DNA from: an uncultured Erysipelotrichaceae bacterium | GTDB lineage: Bacteria > Bacillota_I > Bacilli_A > Erysipelotrichales > Erysipelotrichaceae | Assembly: GCA_902782955.1 (NCBI GenBank) | Contig: CACZPD010000036.1 | Span: 1-17,751 of the forward strand | Length of the DNA: 17,751 nucleotides | Direction: 5' to 3' | In this document: positions 14,193 to 17,751 of the stretch, piece after piece | Numbering within the stretch: the stretch's first letter is position 1 | How the letters are laid out: every line of letters begins with the position of its first letter | Program-made: the position numbers and the translations under genes | Notes under the pieces: generated by a model | What the model saw: only the letters and a program-made list of their open reading frames with translations | The model's database searches: none | Told to the model about the DNA's origin: nothing

Positions 14193-14978
14193 ATGCCCTC
14201 AGAAAGAGTAATTGAATTATCCGGAGCCACGAACTGCCGCAGTCTCGGCGGAATGAAAACCGCGGATGGCAGAAAGATCCGGAACCATGTCCTTCTGCGC
14301 TGCTGTGAGATATGCGGCATCAGCGATGAGGACTGCAGGATACTGAAAGATCAGGCAGGACTTGCGGCTGTTATCGATCTGCGTACACCGTCAGAAGCTG
14401 CACAGAGGCCTGACCGCAGGATACCGGGTGTGCGGTATTATTCCATGCCTGTATTTACCGAAGCGAAAGTCGGCATAACGCATGAAGAAGAGACCAGGAA
14501 GCAGGGGACAACACTGATCGGGATGGAATGGCTGTACCGGATGATGGTCTGTGATGAATCATGCCGTAAAGCATTTTCAGATGTACTTCATTTCCTGATC
14601 GGGTTTGATTACACAGAAGGGTCTGTTCTGTGGCACTGTTCGGAAGGAAAAGACAGATGCGGTCTTACAGCGGCGTTTACCGAGGCACTGTTAGGTGTAC
14701 CTGAAGAAGATATCCTGGCGGACTATCTGTATACCAACATAAGGAACGGCCCGAGAAATAAAGCTGAACTGGAGAATGCAGTCCGGAGCGGAAGGATCAC
14801 AAGGGAAGAAGCAGATCAGGCATGGCTGCTGTACTCAGCCCGTAATGAGTATCTTTTTGCGGCACAGAAAGGCATACAGGAATTGTTTGGAAATATAGAT
14901 TCATTTCTGCGGGACGGACTGATGATCACGGAGGAGGAAAAGCAGATCTTCCGGAAGAAAGTACTGACAGACAGCTGA
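14193..14978 (+). CDS. tyrosine/dual-specificity protein phosphatase (Y_phosphatase3 / IphP-like)
   Basis: A 261-residue cysteine-dependent phosphatase. The P-loop is HCSEGKDR (148-155): nucleophile Cys149 and phosphate-binding Arg155, with the Lys-Asp pair typical of the IphP/Y_phosphatase3 branch. The N-terminal NCRSLGG (14-20) corresponds to that family's NFRDLGG, and VIDLRTPSE (60-68) supplies the second conserved block. Family members remove phosphate from phosphotyrosine proteins and in some cases phosphoinositides; the target here is unknown. No signal peptide is seen. I chose ATG 14193 with AAAGGGG 6 bases upstream; an in-frame ATG at 14127 would start translation inside the preceding terminator. 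It appears to be a single-gene unit. Confidence 0.87.
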   Translation: MPSERVIELSGATNCRSLGGMKTADGRKIRNHVLLRCCEICGISDEDCRILKDQAGLAAVIDLRTPSEAAQRPDRRIPGVRYYSMPVFTEAKVGITHEEETRKQGTTLIGMEWLYRMMVCDESCRKAFSDVLHFLIGFDYTEGSVLWHCSEGKDRCGLTAAFTEALLGVPEEDILADYLYTNIRNGPRNKAELENAVRSGRITREEADQAWLLYSARNEYLFAAQKGIQELFGNIDSFLRDGLMITEEEKQIFRKKVLTDS

Positions 14979-14987
14979 TCGTTTCCG

Positions 14988-15016
14988 TTGACATTCCCTT
15001 TATAGAAGGATACTAT
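14988..15016 (+). promoter_or_regulatory. sigma-A promoter of the cysKE operon
   Basis: TTGACA (14988-14993), a 17-base spacer and TACTAT (15011-15016). A start near 15023 leaves a ~150-base leader. A TATAAT at 15028-15033 lacks a matching -35. Confidence 0.82.
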
Positions 15017-15048
15017 TAGGACAAGTTTATAATTGGAAAGGGGTCCGT

Positions 15049-15093
15049 ATGTTTCTGTTGTCTGTACAGAGCGGCTGCTGCCGCAAAGAATAG
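15049..15093 (+). CDS. cysteine leader peptide, MFLLSVQSGCCRKE
   Basis: A 14-codon reading frame in the cysK leader, preceded by AAAGGGG with 5-base spacing. Codons 10 and 11 are tandem TGC (15076-15081), followed by Arg-Lys-Glu and TAG at 15091-15093. Cysteine is normally rare, so two adjacent Cys codons directly before cysK-cysE are unlikely to be chance. The stop lies one base before the antiterminator arm, the spacing seen in trp- and his-type leader peptides. The peptide itself probably has no role beyond placing the ribosome. No homologue search was possible. Confidence 0.85.
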   Translation: MFLLSVQSGCCRKE

Positions 15094-15154
15094 GAAACCG
15101 GGCTCAAGTTTCAGAATTCAATCGTCGAGTCCGGTTTCAATGACCGGGCTTTTT
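15071..15154 (+). promoter_or_regulatory. ribosome-mediated cysteine attenuator of cysKE
   Basis: Two mutually exclusive structures follow the leader peptide. The antiterminator pairs AAACCGGGCTC (15095-15105) with GAGTCCGGTTT (15127-15137): 11 bp with one G-T pair. The terminator pairs GTCCGGT (15129-15135) with ACCGGGC (15143-15149), loop TTCAATG, then TTTTT. A small hairpin GCGGC-TGCT-GCCGC (15071-15084) covers the Cys codons. If Cys-tRNA is scarce the ribosome stalls at 15076-15081, leaving 15095-15105 free, and transcription continues. If the ribosome reaches the stop it covers that arm and the terminator forms. Confidence 0.86.
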
Positions 15155-15173
15155 ATAAAGCAGGAGGTATTAT

Positions 15174-16112
15174 ATGGGCAGGATCTATACTTCAGCCGCA
15201 CAGCTGATCGGAAGCACTCCGCTTCTGGAACTGGTCAATCTTGAGAAAAAACTGAATCTGAAAGCAAAACTGCTTGCGAAAGTAGAACTCTTTAATCCGG
15301 CCGGGTCTGTCAAGGACCGTGTGGCGGATAAGATGGTCCGGGACGCAGAGGAAAGAGGCATTCTGAAGCCCGGAGGAACGATCATTGAACCGACAAGCGG
15401 CAATACCGGCATAGGTCTCAGTATGATCGCTGCTGTAAAAGGATACCGCATGATCGTAGTCATGCCGGACACCATGTCTGCGGAGAGAATTGCCCTGATG
15501 AGGGGATACGGCGCGGAAGTGGTCCTGTCGGATGGCAAATACGGCATGAGCGGCGCAATCCGGAAAGCGGAAGAGATCGCAGAAAAAACACCCGGAAGTC
15601 TGATCGCCGGCCAGTTTGTCAATCCGGCAAACTGGAAGGCGCATTATGAAACAACAGGTCCTGAGATCTGGCAGGATACAGACGGGAAAGCGGATGTATT
15701 CGTTGCCGGAGTCGGAACCGGCGGAACGATTACCGGGACAGGCAGATATCTGAAGGAAAAGAATCCGGATATCCGGATTGTCGCGGTGGAACCGGACACC
15801 AGCGCAGTCCTGTCAGGAGATCCGGCAGGTGCCCACAAGATCCAGGGTATCGGTGCGGGATTTATCCCGGAAGTGCTCGATACCGGCATCTATGATGAGA
15901 TCATCCGGGTCCGGAATGAAGATGCTTTTGAGACAGGAAAGATGCTGGCAGTAACGGAAGGTCTTCTGACAGGTATTTCTTCCGGGGCCGCATTATGGGC
16001 TGCTGTTCAGCTTGCGGAACAGGAAACGTATGCCGGAAAGAATATCGTGGTGCTTCTCCCGGATTCCGGGGACCGCTATCTGTCTACGCCGCTTTACGGG
16101 AGTGGATCATGA
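15174..16112 (+). CDS. cysK: cysteine synthase A (O-acetylserine sulfhydrylase)
   Basis: A 312-residue fold-type II PLP enzyme that replaces the acetyl group of O-acetylserine with sulfide to form cysteine. The Schiff-base Lys47 lies in NPAGSVKDRV, the substrate/PLP loop is TSGNTGI (74-80), the phosphate loop is GVGTGGTITGTG, and GISSGAA holds the Ser near the PLP nitrogen. The length and motifs favour CysK over cystathionine beta-synthase, which carries CBS domains, though O-phosphoserine use cannot be excluded. AGGAGGT lies before the ATG, just after the attenuator. It overlaps cysE by 4 bases (ATGA). Confidence 0.95.
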   Translation: MGRIYTSAAQLIGSTPLLELVNLEKKLNLKAKLLAKVELFNPAGSVKDRVADKMVRDAEERGILKPGGTIIEPTSGNTGIGLSMIAAVKGYRMIVVMPDTMSAERIALMRGYGAEVVLSDGKYGMSGAIRKAEEIAEKTPGSLIAGQFVNPANWKAHYETTGPEIWQDTDGKADVFVAGVGTGGTITGTGRYLKEKNPDIRIVAVEPDTSAVLSGDPAGAHKIQGIGAGFIPEVLDTGIYDEIIRVRNEDAFETGKMLAVTEGLLTGISSGAALWAAVQLAEQETYAGKNIVVLLPDSGDRYLSTPLYGSGS

Positions 16113-16921
16113 ACCGCTACATTCAGCTGATCCGGGAACTGGATGAGGTTACAGATGAAGACCTGATCCACGGCGGTATGTTCCCGCAGAGGAAACAGGT
16201 CATCCGTCTGATGAAGGAGATCCAGGCACTGATGTTTCCGGACTACTATCAGTATCATGATCTTTTCGGGGAAGAACTGGTCCGGAGCCTTGAGACAGAT
16301 GTCAGGGAAACCATGATGTCCGAATTGTACCACAGCAATGAAAATGTAAATTTTATCGAGAAGAACGTGAATGCGTTTCTCCAGCAGCTGCCGGAAGTGA
16401 AGGGCAGGATCCTGACCGACATCCAGGCAATATACGACGGGGATCCGGCCGCGAAAAGCAAGGCACAGGTCATCCTCTGTTATCCCGGATTCTATGCGAT
16501 CTTTATTTACAGGATCGCACATATCCTCTATGTGGAAGGATTCTATTATATCGCGCGCATCATGTCGGAATATGCCCATGAAAAAACCGGGATCGATATC
16601 AATCCCGGAGCCAAGATCGGTGAGTATTTCTGCATTGATCACGGAACCGGCATCGTAATCGGTGAAACTGCCCGGCTGGGACATCACGTCAAACTGTATC
16701 AGGGCGTAACGATCGGCGCGAAGAGCTTTGAGATGGATGAGAATGGTTTTCCGGTCAAAGGCGGGAAACGTCATCCGGATATCGGGAATCATGTGGTCGT
16801 ATACGCAAACGCTACGATCCTCGGCGGAACGACCGTGATCGGAAACAATTCGGTGATCGGTGCCAACACATGGATCACTTCCTCAGTCGCGGATAACACC
16901 ACGATCTACTATACAAAGTAA
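16109..16921 (+). CDS. cysE: serine O-acetyltransferase
   Basis: A 270-residue enzyme that acetylates L-serine with acetyl-CoA to give O-acetylserine, the substrate of CysK. It has an N-terminal helical region (to about 150), then a left-handed beta-helix built from hexapeptide repeats: GIDINPGAKIGEYFCI, the active-site IDHGTGIVIGETA (His178), GVTIG, and RHPDIGNHVVVYANATILGG. The N-terminal part is longer than in the shortest forms. The C terminus ends IYYTK, without the terminal Ile that docks into CysK in the classical complex. I start it at 16109, where ATG overlaps the cysK stop; an earlier in-frame start lies deep within cysK. It is the last gene of the operon. Confidence 0.93.
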   Translation: MNRYIQLIRELDEVTDEDLIHGGMFPQRKQVIRLMKEIQALMFPDYYQYHDLFGEELVRSLETDVRETMMSELYHSNENVNFIEKNVNAFLQQLPEVKGRILTDIQAIYDGDPAAKSKAQVILCYPGFYAIFIYRIAHILYVEGFYYIARIMSEYAHEKTGIDINPGAKIGEYFCIDHGTGIVIGETARLGHHVKLYQGVTIGAKSFEMDENGFPVKGGKRHPDIGNHVVVYANATILGGTTVIGNNSVIGANTWITSSVADNTTIYYTK

Positions 16922-16946
16922 AAACCGCTGTTCAAACAGCGGTTTT
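16921..16946. terminator. bidirectional terminator between cysE and the LCP gene
   Basis: AAAACCGCTG (16921-16930) and CAGCGGTTTT (16937-16946) form a perfect 10-bp stem with loop TTCAAA. The T-run on one strand and A-run on the other allow use from both sides. It begins at the last base of the cysE stop. Confidence 0.9.
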
Positions 16947-16951
16947 CTTCA

Positions 16952-17751
16952 TCAGTAATGGACGCCTTCAGGGATCTCCTGCTGTTCCATGATATTGCCG
17001 TTGATGACATTATCCATGACGGAACTGACGAAATCCACCTGGTTTTCATAAGGGAATACAACGGACAGTTTCTGACCCGGCGCTGCCGCACAGACTGCTC
17101 CGCCGGTCGTACCCAGAACACCATACCGTACGGTGTTCCATGTGACCTGTTCATCCAGCTGCTTCTCGCAGATGCCGTAGATGGCACTGTCGGACAGGTC
17201 TGTCACGAAGGTTCCTTTCATTGCGGAAAGCAGTTTATCGAACTTCGTTATGACTTCCGGGGAAGTGACTTTATCCAGGATCGCGCTCATAACGATCTGC
17301 TGGTGCATGTTGCGGCCGAAGTCACCGTCCGGCAGGGTATAACGCTCCCTGACGTAATACAGCGCAGCCTGGCCGTCCAGATGGATATTGCCTTCTTCGA
17401 ACTGGTAATTCTTATCCCAGGTATAGCGGAATGCGTATGGGTTGTATACATCAATGCCGCCCAGCGCATCAATGATCTTCTTATATGTTGTGAAGTTGAT
17501 CAGGACATAATGATCGACCGGAATTCCGAAATAATTGCTGAGACCGCTTAATGTATTCTCGATCCCGTTGATGCCCAGATGCGTCAGTTTGTCATTGCCG
17601 TATCCGAGCGCCGGATTTGGAATGTAGGAATCACGCGGCACGGAAACGATGGAGATCTGATGCGTATTCGGATTGACCGTTACGAGCATATTTACATCGG
17701 TCCTGCCGATCAGACTGAGTTCGCCTTCCTGGTCATTTCCGCCGAAGAATA
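16952..17751 (-). CDS. LytR-CpsA-Psr (LCP) family cell-wall ligase, C-terminal part
   Basis: The reading frame stays open to the window edge, so the N-terminal cytoplasmic tail and membrane anchor lie outside; the first internal Met is at 17689. About 265 residues are seen. LCP features in order: GRTDVNMLVTVNP, VSVPRDSYIPNP, NDKLTHLGINGIENTL, FGIPVDHYVLINF, LGGIDVYNPY, and the Arg-bearing DGDFGRNMHQQIVMSAI. Family members transfer teichoic acid or polysaccharide from lipid carriers to peptidoglycan outside the membrane. The visible Arg and Asp residues of the pyrophosphate-lipid pocket are kept. The family's second Arg in GR-x-x-RQQ reads His here. It is convergent with cysE. Confidence 0.9.
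   Translation of the reverse strand, partial: FFGGNDQEGELSLIGRTDVNMLVTVNPNTHQISIVSVPRDSYIPNPALGYGNDKLTHLGINGIENTLSGLSNYFGIPVDHYVLINFTTYKKIIDALGGIDVYNPYAFRYTWDKNYQFEEGNIHLDGQAALYYVRERYTLPDGDFGRNMHQQIVMSAILDKVTSPEVITKFDKLLSAMKGTFVTDLSDSAIYGICEKQLDEQVTWNTVRYGVLGTTGGAVCAAAPGQKLSVVFPYENQVDFVSSVMDNVINGNIMEQQEIPEGVHY

Noticed and set aside
14179..15046. Shared GAAAGGGGTCC before the phosphatase ATG and the cysteine leader ATG
   Set aside because: The matches (14179-14189 and 15036-15046) are short and each includes a ribosome site, so chance similarity is enough to explain them.
15995..16108. 38-codon N-terminal extension of cysE
   Set aside because: It runs in another frame through the cysK end; the ATGA overlap at 16109 is a better start.
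16094..16792. 232-codon minus-strand frame opposite cysE
   Set aside because: Antisense shadow of cysE.
1..17751. CRISPR array, tRNA, rRNA, insertion sequence or attachment site
   Set aside because: No repeated spacer pattern, cloverleaf, transposase motif or flanking direct repeats were seen on reading both strands.

Overview
The window looks like chromosomal DNA from a low-to-mid GC Gram-positive bacterium of the Bacillota. The reasons are a tRNA-sensing T-box leader, a CIRCE heat-shock operator, a TPP riboswitch in front of a ThiT-type transporter, a short-form HisG with a HisZ partner, an LCP cell-wall protein and strong AAGGAGG-type ribosome binding sites. I cannot name the species. Erysipelotrichia or a related gut clade is a guess from general feel, not from a marker gene. 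I see no insertion sequence, phage gene, CRISPR array, tRNA or rRNA.

Bases 1-1043 hold the tail of a SAM hydrolase-like gene, a small DUF1294 membrane protein coupled to it, and a flavin-binding split-barrel protein. Bases 1044-1394 are a regulatory block: two AT-rich dyads, a perfect sigma-A promoter, and a histidine T-box leader (specifier CAC) ending in an intrinsic terminator. Bases 1395-8709 are a compact ten-gene histidine operon, hisZ-G-D-C-B-H-A-F-I-E, mostly joined by 4-base ATGA overlaps. It closes with a terminator built into the last codons of hisE. It covers all steps from PRPP to histidinol and histidine except a histidinol-phosphate phosphatase.

Bases 8768-11408 hold a probable two-gene unit. 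The first gene is a sensor-linked diadenylate cyclase-like protein with a variant second motif; the second is an iron-sulfur L-cysteine desulfidase (CyuA family). Facing it is a stand-alone spermidine-synthase-fold methyltransferase whose terminator lies inside the desulfidase gene. Next come a TPP riboswitch and thiT; a CIRCE-controlled pair of Hsp20 small heat-shock genes that look like a tandem duplication; and a dual-specificity/tyrosine phosphatase with its own promoter.

Bases 14988-16946 form the cysteine synthesis operon cysK-cysE. Its leader encodes a 14-residue peptide, MFLLSVQSGCCRKE, with tandem Cys codons. Mutually exclusive antiterminator and terminator hairpins follow it. This is the layout of trp-type ribosome-mediated attenuation tuned to charged tRNA-Cys, and is the most striking element here. 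The window closes with the 3' part of a convergent LCP (LytR-CpsA-Psr) gene.

The neighbourhood is rich in RNA-level control: a T-box for His, a riboswitch for thiamine pyrophosphate and a peptide attenuator for Cys. Cysteine breakdown (cyuA) and synthesis (cysKE) lie a few kilobases apart.
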